Below, piece after piece: positions 33,909 through 45,445 of a DNA stretch of 64,000 bases; the first letter of the stretch is position 1; each line of letters begins with the position of its first letter. This DNA is from Citrus sinensis (taxonomy: Eukaryota; Streptophyta; Magnoliopsida; Sapindales; Rutaceae), in assembly GCF_022201045.2 (NCBI RefSeq), contig NC_068558.1, forward strand, positions 40,567,501 to 40,631,500, given 5' to 3'. Under the pieces are notes generated by a model. The model did no database searches. It was not told the DNA's origin and saw nothing but the letters and a program-made list of their open reading frames with translations. A program made the position numbers and the translations under genes.

Positions 33909-36900
33909 TTACCAATAATCTCTACATGAACAAACACCACCTTCAAAATGATGAAAGCGGTTGGCATCTCGTACTACAATAGTGCGATTCGATATCTTTG
34001 ACACAAACTTAATCCAATTATGGCAATCATTACATACACGTAGATTCTTAATAACAAGTATGGGCATCGAGTCAGACAAACTAAGGAGACCAAAAGCAAT
34101 AGCCAATTTCTCACTATGTATATAAACACATGGGTCCTTCTGCTCTTGCTCTAAATCACTCCAAAGGCTATAACGGCCTTGCACATAACCAATTTCAGCC
34201 ACCCTTCGATTCAGATTCCCCAAATAATCATAAATCTTATCTGCTAGTGGATGAAGTCGATCACCAACAAAGAATGCATGAATCGAGTTTTTAACCTCAA
34301 TCCAGCTTTGACCAGGCTCTTTCTTCACACCTCTGTCTTTCATAATTTGCCTTATCTGATCTCTACAATCCCATTTCCCCGCCGCTGCATAAATATTGGA
34401 TAAAAGAACGTAAGTTGCTGAGTCTTCAGGTTCCAATTCTAGAAGATGATTGGCAGCATACTCTCCAATTTCCATGTTCTTATGAACTCTACAAGCACTT
34501 AAAAGGGTTCTCCAAACCATTGCATCTGGTTCAATAGGCATCTGCTCTGTAAATTCCCTTGCACGGCTCAAACAGCCTGCTCGACCAAGAAGATCCACAA
34601 CACAAGCATAGTGTTCAGGTTTAGGCACTAAGCCATATTCTGTGCTCATGGACTCAAAGTAGCGCAGGCCCTCATTCACTAAACCCACATGGCTACAAGC
34701 TGATAAAACTCCTACAAATGTCACATGATTTGGCATGACATCATGCTTTTTCATCTTCTCAAAAAGGTTAATTGCCTCCAGAGCATATCCATGCTGAGAA
34801 AAGCCCGTGATCATGGCGTTCCAAGAAACTTCATTTTTCTCAGGCATTTCAAGAAACTCTCTCTTGGCGTCATCAATGCTACCACATTTAGCATATAAGG
34901 TGATCAAAGAATTAGAAGCTTCAGTTTCTGAATCATAACCTGTTTTTATAATCATTGCATGAACCTGCTTCCCTTGTTTTATATTTGCTAAGTTGGCAGC
35001 AGCACTAACTACAGAACCAAAAGTGTATAAATTAGCTTGTACTCCTACTTGGGTCATCTGAGAAAAGACCTGCAGTGCTCCCTCACAGTATCCACTTTGT
35101 GCAAATCCTGATATCAGTCCATTCCATGATATATTATCTTTAGCATCAATTTTACTAAAAACTAAGTACGCCTCTTGGATCCTACCACATCTAGCATAGA
35201 GACTAATAAGGGCATTTCCAATCGAAAGATCATCTGAAAAACCAGAGATATAGGATTGAGCATGTATTTGTCGTCCTTGATTGAGTGCTTGAATACCAGC
35301 ACATGCGCTAATTGCACTAGAAAATCCTATGTTATCGGATTGAATCCCTTGGTTTTCCATTTCTTCAAAAAGTTCAAGTGCTTCACCAAACATACCATGC
35401 TGTACAAACCCAACAATCATAGCTGTCCAAGAAACTACATCATCCTCGGGGAGTCTTCTCAGTATTTCCTGAGCAGTATTTAGATTTCCAAGCTTAGCAT
35501 ACATATCTATAAGCACACTACAGACATACACATTAAACTGAAAACCAGTCTTAATGACTTGAGTATGAATCTGCTCTCCTAGACTGAGAGCTCCTAGCGA
35601 GGTACAAGTTCTCAAAATAGTGGGATAGGTGTATTGATTAGGCGTTAGACCTTCAGTCTGCATCTGCTTAAATATCTGAAAAGACTCACTGAGGTCATTT
35701 AACTGCCCATAAGCCACCAGCATCACATTCCACAGAACAACATTTTCTGTCTCTGTTGTTAGAAAAAATTTATAGGCAGTTTCTACATCAGAGCATTTCA
35801 CATAAAGATCGAGCAAGGAACCTTCAACGATGATGTCTTTAGAAATCCCCACTTTTATTGCATAAGAGTGGAGCTGTTCTCCCGTACGAAAAGCTCCAAC
35901 TGATGCACAGGCACTCACGAGACTAGCAACTGTAACACAGTCTGGTTTCAAGCAGTCAAGCTGCATTTTCTCAAACAATTCCAAAGCTTTATCACTATAT
36001 CCACACTGAGCTAGCCCGGAGATGAGCGAGTTATATGTAACACCATCCCTCTGCTGCATTTTGCTAAAGATTTGTTCAGCAGATGTCAAATTCCCCGATC
36101 GGGAATACAATGTCACAAGGGCATTACACACATATGTCTCTGAAGAAAACCCCCACTTGAAAATAAGCCCATGAAACTGCTCTCCAATCTGAAATAACTC
36201 TATCTTAGTGCAAGCACTTAAAGCACTTGATATTGCATAAGGTGTAGGTACAGTTCCCAGTATGTGCATCTGGCAGAAAAGAAGAATAGCTTCTCGTTCA
36301 TAGCCATTTTGAGAGAAGCCAGAGATCATAGCCACCCAAGATACACTGTCTTTGAAACATAGATTGTTGAAAACCTTTTTAGCGGAGTCTATGAAGCCAT
36401 TTTTGGCATACAAATCAATCAAAGGATTAGAAATAAGTGGACTACCCCCAAAACCATGAGAAATAATCAAACCATGAATCTGATTCACACACTGAACAGC
36501 AACATTACCACTTCCGATGCAGGCCCTCAAAACACCCACAAAAGTTGCTTCATTTGGAATCACGTCATCATCGATCATTTGTAAAAACAAACCCAGTACT
36601 CTACCACTCAACTTCTTTGCAACAAACCCAGAAATCAACTTATTCCAAGAAAACACAGTTCTCTTAGACATATCATCAAAAATCTTCATCGCACTATCCA
36701 AATCACCACTAGTTAGATAAATATTAAAAAATTTATCACACAAAACTTGCTCTCCATCAAAACCCAACTTCAAGATCTTCCCGTGAATCTTTTTAGCCTC
36801 CAATAAAGATCCATAACTCAAACAACCCTCTAAAAGCCAAACAAATGTCTGACTATTAGCCTGAATCCCTCGCTCTTCCATCACACGTAAAAGCTCTATC

Positions 36901-37244
36901 CCCTTTGATTGCCATTCAGTTTCTTGATCATTTAATTCATCACAAGCACGACAAACTGCAGGGCTACTATAACAATTAAAACTCAACCTCCTCCAATTCC
37001 CACAAAAACACTGTTAAAAAAATAAAACCAAAATTAGTTCTTTTTAATAAACAGAAAATGGGCTTATGTAAAAGCTGTTAAAGGGATGATTAAATAAGTC
37101 ATTAAGAGTTACCTTTTGAAATTTTTGACTGGTGTAATTTGAAGAGATTCGGGCTTTGAGTTTATGATAAGAGATTGGAAATGAGAGAGACCCACGAAAA
37201 GAGATTGGCTTCAGAAACATGAATTCTTGTATTTGAATAAGCAT
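33909..37244 (-). CDS. DYW-class pentatricopeptide repeat protein (organelle RNA editing type)
   Basis: Two exons, 37113-37244 and 33909-37010, joined in phase 0 (CAAAAG|GTAACT, AACAG|TGTTTT), giving 1077 aa. It resembles Arabidopsis At4g13650 (about 1064 aa). The ATG at 37242-37244 opens a 44-residue Ser/Lys/Arg-rich leader of transit-peptide type. More than 20 PLS-type repeats follow, with repeated phrases such as [23 protein letters not shown] and LYAKCG. Next come E/E+ motifs (about [19 protein letters not shown] onward) and a complete DYW deaminase domain: [12 protein letters not shown] with the HxE catalytic motif, CNDCH zinc ligands, and a CSCRDYW end. It should act on specific organelle transcripts by C-to-U editing; the target cannot be read from the sequence. 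The main exon alone has no ATG near its 5' end, so the short first exon is required. Head to head with ING2. Confidence 0.93.
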
Positions 37245-38185
37245 TGGAGTGATGCAAGAATTTGAGAGGTGTGTGTTTATGGATTTCAAAAGGTGTTAAA
37301 GCTGTTCTTGTTTTGAGTCATATTGGCGCGCCTCAGAAATTAGAGACTGAAAGAAAGGTTAGATGTTACGACATGTCGTTATAATCCGATAATTCTTGCC
37401 CAGTTGTCGTATGTTTCTGGGTATATGTCTATATAATTTTTTTTTTTTATGATGCAAAGAAATTGTAAGTGACTTTTTAGGTCCCACTACGGTGCAACGA
37501 TGGTACCGTGTTATTATTGCATTCAGTTATTGGATTCATTTGAATAGATAGATCTATTAGGATCTAACGATTGGGTGTAACAGTGGCACGATGCACCATT
37601 ACACCATAATTTTTTTCTTTTATTTATTTATTTGTTAATGTGACAAAATTTATCAGGTTTATTTGTATTTCATAAGTAACTTTGAAAGTCTTTATGAATG
37701 GGTTTTAACTTGTTAATCTTATTTTTAAATATTTTTATGAAATATTACGATTTATTTTTTAATATTGTAATCTAAAATTTAAGAGGTATAATCATTAATA
37801 AAAAGTAAAATTATTATAAATTGTCTGAAGTTATTTAATTGCATTGATCTATATATCCTTCTTTTTTATTCTTCCTGTATATTTTTCTACGTTGGTCATT
37901 GTGCACTTCAGAATTCAAATCTCCAAAATGTTTGTAAAAATGAAAAAAAAAATAAATTCTGTTACATGTGGAATTTTTTTTTTTTTTTTTCAAAATAGCA
38001 AATACTTCTCGGGAATAAAAGTTAGTTACTGACCTTCCCATTACCTCCCCGCGTTTTCAACAGTCAAAACTCTCAACACAAAACGACATCGTTGCAGTTT
38101 TATCTCGCTCGCTTAAGCCAGCCCTGCAAAAACCGAAAGGAAACCGCACCAAAACCCTAGAAACCAAACACCGTACAATCCAGGA
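37245..38185. promoter_or_regulatory. Shared upstream region of the divergent PPR and ING2 genes
   Basis: About 940 bases separate the two start codons, so both promoters must lie here. A TTGGCGCGCC sequence (37323-37332), similar to E2F-type sites, lies close to the PPR start. AAAACCCTAG precedes the ING2 start by about 30 bases. Core promoter elements were not pinned down. Confidence 0.4.
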
Positions 38186-41100
38186 ATGGCTATTGCGCGA
38201 ACGGGAGTGTACGTCGACGACTATTTAGAGTGTAATTTTCACGGAACTTCTTTAAATTCATATCAATCTTTTTTTTATTTTTTCAATTTTCTTTCGATTT
38301 TAATTTCAATTTGAAATTTGATTTTAATTACAGATGCTAGTACATTGCCAGCTGAGCTTCAGAGGCTGCTTAATACCATCAGAGAACTCGATGAACGGTC
38401 CCACTGTAAGGCCCCTTTCAAAAGATTTCACCTTTACATTTTTGTGTATGGATGCATGCATGCACGAGTTATTACATTTTAGATATTTTAGTTCATTTTT
38501 GTAGAGTTATTGTTTGACATGGAAACATGTTTATAAACTTGTGTAAAATTTGGTGAAAATAGAACCATATATAATAACACATTGATACATATTGTTGTGT
38601 TTTGTGAAAGTGTTGTGGGTTTTTTAATTTTAAGTTTCTGTACTTTTTTTTTTTTTTTTTTTGTTCGGATATTTCTAATATACTGGCAAGTTATACTGCT
38701 CTGCACAATTGTATTTTTCCCAAATTTTCTTATCAAGTGATTTGATAATTGATCTTAGACTGTTTTATGGATGGCAAGATGAATTGGATATGGTATTGCC
38801 AAATTAAATGTCATGTTACTTGGGATTAATTTTTTTGCATACAAGGCAAAATGGTATTACTCATACTGTATATGTATATTTGAATGCGTGTTTTGAAATG
38901 TTGGTGATCTGTTGAAAGGGGGGAAAAAAAAACAGTAAGCAGAACACTAGGTGTGGGCATATGATTATTGATGTCCATATATTTTATTATATGTACACAT
39001 TGATTTGTTTACATATTGACATTAGGGTTCCTTTAATTTTAATTTTATTTTTTAATTTTTTTAATATGGTGTTAATTTGTTGGTTGGTTGGACTTTGGGA
39101 TGGAAGCAATGATAAACCAGACGAGGCAACAGACAAAGTACTGCCTGGGATTGGCATCACAGGGTAACAAGAAAGGCAATGGTAATGAAGAAGATGAGGC
39201 AATTGAGAAAATGCGAAAAGAAATTGAGGTGAATCAGGATAATGCCTTGAGTTTATGCACGGAGAAGGTTTTGTTGGCTCGGCAAGCTTATGACATTGTA
39301 AGCTTCTTTCTAATCAATAGTTTTTAAAGGCCTTTTTTTACACACTTTTTTTTTTAATACCTATTACATCGATATTATGCCATTTCTTGGAGTTCTTTTG
39401 CTGACAAAATATTGATATAAAAGTAATGAGCTTCATCTACTTGAAGTGTACAACATAATAATTGGCAGATATGCCTCTTCTGAAGTACTGTACTTTTGTG
39501 AATCTATAGTTTATCAATATCTTAATAATTGGTAGATATGCCTCTTCTGAAGTGCTGTACTTTTGTGAATCTATAGTTTATCAAACTGAATTATTCCAAA
39601 ACATTCATGAAGTCCTATGTGGAAAAACAAGATTTGTACTGACAAGTGTAACACACATGTGATTCCTCATGTCAAACATCAATTGGTGAACGGTGATGCA
39701 AGACAGAAAATTATTGATATAAAAGTAATGAGCTTCATCCACTTGAAGTGTACATCATAATAATCGGCAGATATGCCTCTTCTGAAGTGCTGTACTTTTG
39801 TGAATCTATAGTTTATCAAAATCTTAAGTATACGATTCAAGATCAGGATAGTGTTTGAGGTCAAATTAGAAACATTCAAAAAAATTTGGCTGCTTAAGTG
39901 AGGGAAAAAAAACTGGATTCCTTGGCATCATGCTATCTAATATCACTTCTAAAAACCCATGGCATAATAAAACCTGAGGATAAGATTAGATCTTAATTCA
40001 TTCATTTTCCCAAAAGTGAACTGATAATCCTATTTGTTTTGCTGTAATGCAGCTTTGACACCGTCCTAAAGACTAATAATATGATCCAACTTTGGAGCTA
40101 ATGGAATGTCTTGTATCTTACATTTTTTCAGATAGATAGCCATATTAAACGACTTGATGAGGATCTGAACAACTTTGCAGAAGATCTAAAGCAAGGTATG
40201 GTGTATTGTGTATGGCTATATGCTGTTCAGGATGTTCAACTTCGCTGTTCTTTTCCTTGTTGTATCTACAGTATTTAAAAGTTTGCAAAACCTGAAACAA
40301 TCCCAATCAATAAAGCTTAGTGTGATTGGGTGGTAGTCTGTATTATTCTAGAACCAAATTTATCATTCTGATTGAATGAAATAAATATGACCTGGCACAA
40401 TAAAGTAGGTAATAAAGTACATTATTGAAGACACTATTATCGCACTTATGCCTGAGCTATACATTCACCTTTCTCATATTTTTTGTATTTATCCTGGCTG
40501 CTTTTTCAACATTATCAGAGGGTAAGATACCAGCAGATGAGCCAGCAATCCTTCCACCTTTACCAATAATCCCTAAGATTGAAAAACGTAAACCATTTTA
40601 TGGAACACCTCAACCAAAGAGGCTCGATTTCAGGGATAGGGATTGGGATCGAGAGCGTGATAGGGATTTTGAGCTCATGCCACCTCCAGGAAGCCAGAAA
40701 AGGGAGTTCACCACTCCTATGGATGTTGATCAGCCCATTGATCCAAATGAACCTACCTACTGTGTCTGTCATCAGGTTCTGCTCTCTTTAACTTTGTTAC
40801 TTTTCCAAAATCAAGTGCTTTTGGGCATTTTTGATATTTTTTTCAGCTACATTTCAAAAGTTCTGTATCATAACTGAATATTGCATTACGATCACTTAGG
40901 TGTCATTTGGAGATATGATTGCCTGTGATAATGAAAACGTAAGTTCCTCTTCTTTGCAATTATTTTCCTTTTCTGTTATCCGGTCGGGTTTCTTTACCTT
41001 GTTTCTTTATGTTTAGCTAGCATTTATGCATTATACACATAAATTATCTGGCAATATAACATTTAGCACTAGAGTACAAGAAGATTTTTCTGACAATTTT

Positions 41101-41685
41101 AGGATTGGTGTAGTAATACAATGTATTTGCATAGGGTATATATAACATATTTGCCAAAATGTACTTGCATTCTTGATGCTTAATTCATGGAGTAAATGGC
41201 ATATGTAGCATTGCTTATTGCATTTTTTGGCACTGGGAAGGCTGCTGGCAGTATATATTTATTGTGAATCATCCGCAAGTAAAGAAGCTAATATCAATCA
41301 AAGTCTATTGACATCACTGAAAAAACGACCACTAAATTCTCCTTTAGCAAAGCTCTTCTTGCTTGAATGTTGGTGCATGTTTTAGTTGAAGAAGTTAGAA
41401 CAGGTTTACTTTTTCTTATAGTCTTTTTACCTTTATTTAGAAATATACTCCATTTCTAATTTTCACTTGGCAGAGAAAAAGAAAGTTCATTGTAACCATT
41501 CATCTACCTTTTACATACTTGGCTACATGTTTCCCTTAATAATCCTCATAACATCTTTATTTTCTTTTTGACAGTGCCAAGGAGGTGAATGGTTCCATTA
41601 TGCATGCGTTGGACTGACACCGGAGACAAGATTCAAAGGAAAATGGTATTGTCCAACCTGCAGACTTTTACCCCAGTGTCAATGA
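38186..41685 (+). CDS. ING2: ING-family PHD-finger protein (ING2-like)
   Basis: Chromatin reader of the inhibitor-of-growth family, which binds H3K4me3 and serves in histone acetyltransferase or deacetylase complexes in the nucleus. Seven exons: 38186-38231, 38334-38405, 39107-39297, 40132-40195, 40519-40775, 40900-40938 and 41575-41685; product 259 aa. The start [20 protein letters not shown] is the conserved N-terminal ING helix; the helical ING domain runs to about residue 125 ([20 protein letters not shown]). An Arg/Asp-rich linker ([14 protein letters not shown]) follows. The PHD finger is C4HC3 with ligands C206, C208, C219, C224, H231, C234, C249 and C252; the GDMIACDN methyl-lysine pocket is intact. 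The exon 3 acceptor is a plain GGAAG|CA with a weak pyrimidine tract, but the frame and family sequence demand it. Neighbour of SINE1, as in Arabidopsis. Confidence 0.95.
39411..39827. repeat. Local repeats in ING2 intron 3
   Basis: A unit containing GATATGCCTCTTCTGAAGT followed by GTACTTTTGTGAATCTATAG occurs three times (near 39470, 39535 and 39770). The longer block beginning TTGATATAAAAGTAATGAGC occurs twice (39411 and 39714). Duplicated intronic sequence with no coding content. Confidence 0.8.
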
Positions 41686-44500
41686 TTCTACATATTCAGA
41701 ATTTTAAAATCCTCAGGTGAATCATTTATTCATGTTCTCTCAGCATCTCTTTCACAGAGAAAGAGGCTGAGAGAAATTCTTGTCCCTGTAGATTTGATCA
41801 ATAGAATTAAGTTTGCTAGCACAAAGTTGTCTTTAGCTGAAGCTGGCTTAAAGAGAAAAATCAAATTGGTATAAGATTCCTTCATCTCATTTCACTTGTT
41901 TGTGCTAGGCTTTCAAAATTTATCAATCAAAGCTAATATACTATAACTTAAGAAATGTTAATCTGAATGAAGCACAAAGGAAAAGAAAAAAGAAGGATGA
42001 GAATAGAATTATTGGATTAATGGAAAGGGTAAGCTAGGTGTGCAGTTCTGCACCCAAACTTTGATTCCATGATTTCTTTTGCTGATCTTATAGTAGCCTT
42101 ATCTTTCTTTTTGGCAGTCAGTTTACATGTAGCTTTTGTTGTATTATAAAACCATAATGTGCAACCTAGTGAATTGTTGTTCTTCTCATTGTCCACAATG
42201 ACTTAGTCTCTTTATAAATGACCTTTGTACGTCTATTATTATTCCAATCTTATCAGAGATTCCAAATGAAATGTGTTTGAATGTGCCTGAGTAGTTAAGG
42301 CAGTTGTACCACACAGCTTTATGTTATGTTTATGCCTTCAGAATAATAGGTATATGAGCATTTCTATTAGCATTTGAAATGGCATCGTTACCCTACTAGT
42401 GGAAAGTTAAGGGGTTGATGTAAAAATTTTCTTGAAGAAACTGTTTTGTAAATGAACTTGAGAGATTGAATTGTGTGCTTCACAATATTCCTAATTTTTG
42501 TTTAGAATGAATTATTTTGTTTTTGAAATGTCAACCGACACTTTAAAAAAAATAAATGAAAAAAAAGTTTTGTTGAAAGCTGAGGAAATAGCCCTAAATT
42601 AGGGACAATTTATAATAGTCTAACTACCATTTTTCTTAGTTTTGTAGTAAAAAAATTAGCATTTTGGACATGAATACTCCTACGTAATTTGTTGCACTTG
42701 AATGACAGTCGATATGATGATCTCTAAAAAATTGGGTATTTAGCACGTTGATTATTTGTTGACAGTCTATTTAATGAGTAATCACTTAGGGACATTTATA
42801 TTTGAAATGTGTATTTTTTTCGTATTGAAATAAGAAAATGGGGTGAGTTATTAGAGTACTGATAAACTTTCTAAATTTTATCTTAAATTATATTTTAAAT
42901 GATGTATTATTCATTGGGTGACTGATAATTTTTATAATGACTAAGTAAATTAATTATATTATCTCATCATTCAATTGATAAATGCCACATCATTTGAAAT
43001 AAAATTTGAAGACAAAATTTTGGGATAATTTTTATAATGACTAAGTAAATTAATTATATTATCTCATCATTCAATTGATAAATGCCACATCATTTGAAAT
43101 AAAATTTGAAGACAAAATTTTGGGATGTATTTTATTTTACTAAATTGATCCCTAAGTTTAGTCTATTTTAGTGAATCTTCCACGGGGTTTGAAATATAAC
43201 TAAACGGAAAATACTTTTTTTGGGCTTCAATTGTTGGGCCGTTGATGACCCAACGAGGAATGGCCATTGATGGTCATTTTGCGTTTAGGCTTCTTAATTA
43301 TCTTTTTTTTTTTTTTAAATTACGAATTTTGGCTCTTCTGAGCTTTGACTTGTAGGTCTGTGTCCTCTTTCAAATCAAAAAAAGGGGCGGGAGTCCTTTC
43401 CCTCCACAAAACTGCAACGTTGGAATCTGGAAAGTGTATTGAATTGACCAAACAGCCCTTGCTTACTTGCAGAATTATGTTGTGGCACGCAATCCGATGA
43501 CCGACTGTTTTGTGGATTTTTTGTCCCATTTCTAGAAAAAAAATAATTTAAAGAGGAATAAATTCTAACTTTATATTTGTCCTTTTATAGAGGTGTAAAA
43601 TTCTAACAGAATTCTAATTTACTTAAATGAAAATGAATTTGTTCAAATGTTCGTAAACAATGTTATAATACTTTGCACTTCGCTTGTTCATTGATGGTTT
43701 TTTTTTTTTAAATTTCTTTTCCGGTTTCTTTAAATAGTATTTTAATGTATCTGATTCATCTAATAAAAGAATAAATAAAGGCATTATTCTGATGTCATTT
43801 TGACACTAAAAGCACTATCTTGTAATGGAGATTGCTTGTATTAAGAACCCAAATCCTCAATCATTAACAATTTAACAGTGAGGATATTGGGGTCCATCAA
43901 CCTTGACACTTGGGGGCACACCATTGTTCTATATACTTTAGCAATAATAAAAATTAATTTTGGCCCCTAATTATAATGATGTTGTTGAATCACAAACTCA
44001 CGCTTTAGAGGTATGGTTATGAAAAGTGAAAACAACTATTTAAAGTGTAATTTTAGTATAATAAACACATAATTTGCGCTTAGAAATTATTATATGGGTA
44101 TAACTTATAACATAAAAAATTATGTCTATTTGATATATCTCAATATTAATCTAACATTCATCAAATAATAATTCTTTAATAGGCCGTTATAAATATTAGA
44201 CTATTACTGCTAGGGAAAAAAAGGGTAAATGGAAATATATATTTTTTTAATAAAAAAAAAGGCAGGAATGGTATTTTTGTCCAACTAAAGAAGCATACGG
44301 TGGGCCTGACAACAGTAGGGATAGCGGTGGGATTATAAGGAAATATTTGAATTTCAACGTAACTTTGATTTGATTCAATTGCTAAATAAGCCAGAAAAAG
44401 GAAAAAAAGAAGCTCGTCGGACAAGAAAAGCGAAAAATACGGAAATTAAGCATTAAATTTCCAAATGAAAACAAAGAAAAATTATCAAATCTTAAATACT
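41686..44500. other. Intergenic region between ING2 and SINE1
   Basis: The left part is the ING2 3' UTR. The middle holds an internally duplicated MITE-like element, listed separately. The remainder is AT-rich with poly-T runs and no recognisable gene. 43320-43530 has a short open stretch of no known family. Confidence 0.5.
42874..43123. repeat. MITE-like inverted repeat with a perfect 100-bp tandem duplication
   Basis: Bases 42924-43023 and 43024-43123 appear identical. The repeated unit ends in CATTTGAAATAAAATTTGAA. The unit's end is inverted relative to the stretch just before it (AAATTTTATCTTAAATTATA from about 42874), giving a hairpin-like element of about 150 bases whose right part was then duplicated. 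Confidence 0.75.
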
Positions 44501-44541
44501 ATATTGAGTGGGAGAGAGCAAGGGAAGATATTGAAATTGAA

Positions 44542-44550
44542 AAACCCTAA
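44542..44550 (+). promoter_or_regulatory. Telo-box upstream of the SINE1-like gene
   Basis: AAACCCTAA lies about 40 bases downstream of a TATA-like CTATATTGA (near 44499) and 900 bases upstream of the SINE1 start. The likely layout is transcription start near here, then a 5' UTR with an intron ending at the GTGTTAG just before the ATG. Confidence 0.4.
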
Positions 44551-45445
44551 CTACCTCCTTCTACCCTCTTGAATTCCTTTAAAAACTTGAAAAAAAAAAA
44601 AAAAAAACACATTTCCCCGCTCTATTCATTTTGTATTCTTTGTTTCTGTTTCCAAGTTCTTGAATTTGGAATATAGACTCCTTTTTTTTACCTTGACTAA
44701 TGGTGACAGAGTGAAGTGTCAGCGGAAGAAGAGTTGAAACAAGAGATTTTTTTCTTGAAAAGGTGGGTTCATTTGTTTTTGCAGTTCTTCTTCTTGATTT
44801 TTTTTTTTTTTTTTTTGGTTCCTTTAGCAGTGAATCTGAGATACCCATTTGGTGCTTTGAGTTCTTGTTTTTTATTTCAATGACCAAAAAAAAAAAAACT
44901 TTTTTTTCCTTTTATTCAGGTTATCGTTATATTGTCCGGTAGAATCAAGGTTCTTTGTGAGTTCTTGGTAAGTACAAACTGTTCTTGCGTTTTTGGTTTT
45001 GCTTTTCTTTTTTTTCCTTTTAAGCATTTCCGTGTTGTTCTAAAACATAATATGAAACCCCACTTGTTGTTTTTTGCTCTTGTTTTGTTGTTTTGTTCTC
45101 GAAAAGTTAAACCCTTTTCAGTTCTAATTTTGTAGTTAATGTGCATTTTGATTTACTCATAGTGTGTTAACACAATATATGAGATTGCCGCTTAGTATTT
45201 TACTTCTTCTGAGTTCATTTCAATGAAAGGAAATTTTTTTTCTACTTCTAAAGGGCGTTTTTTTTTTTTTAATTCTGTTTGGTTTGATCCAGCTGCTAAC
45301 ACATGTTTTAAGCATAGTTTTTCTTTCTCACTCAGTGAAGATGTGACCTTGTTACAATTTATGTATAATTTATGATTTATTGAAGAACCTGCATTGAAGT
45401 CCATACTGAGTTAATGACCCATTTTTTTATTGGTGTTAGGTATAA

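Noticed and set aside
36517-36720. Plus-strand ORFs inside the PPR gene
   Set aside because: Antisense to strongly conserved PPR repeats; no independent signal.
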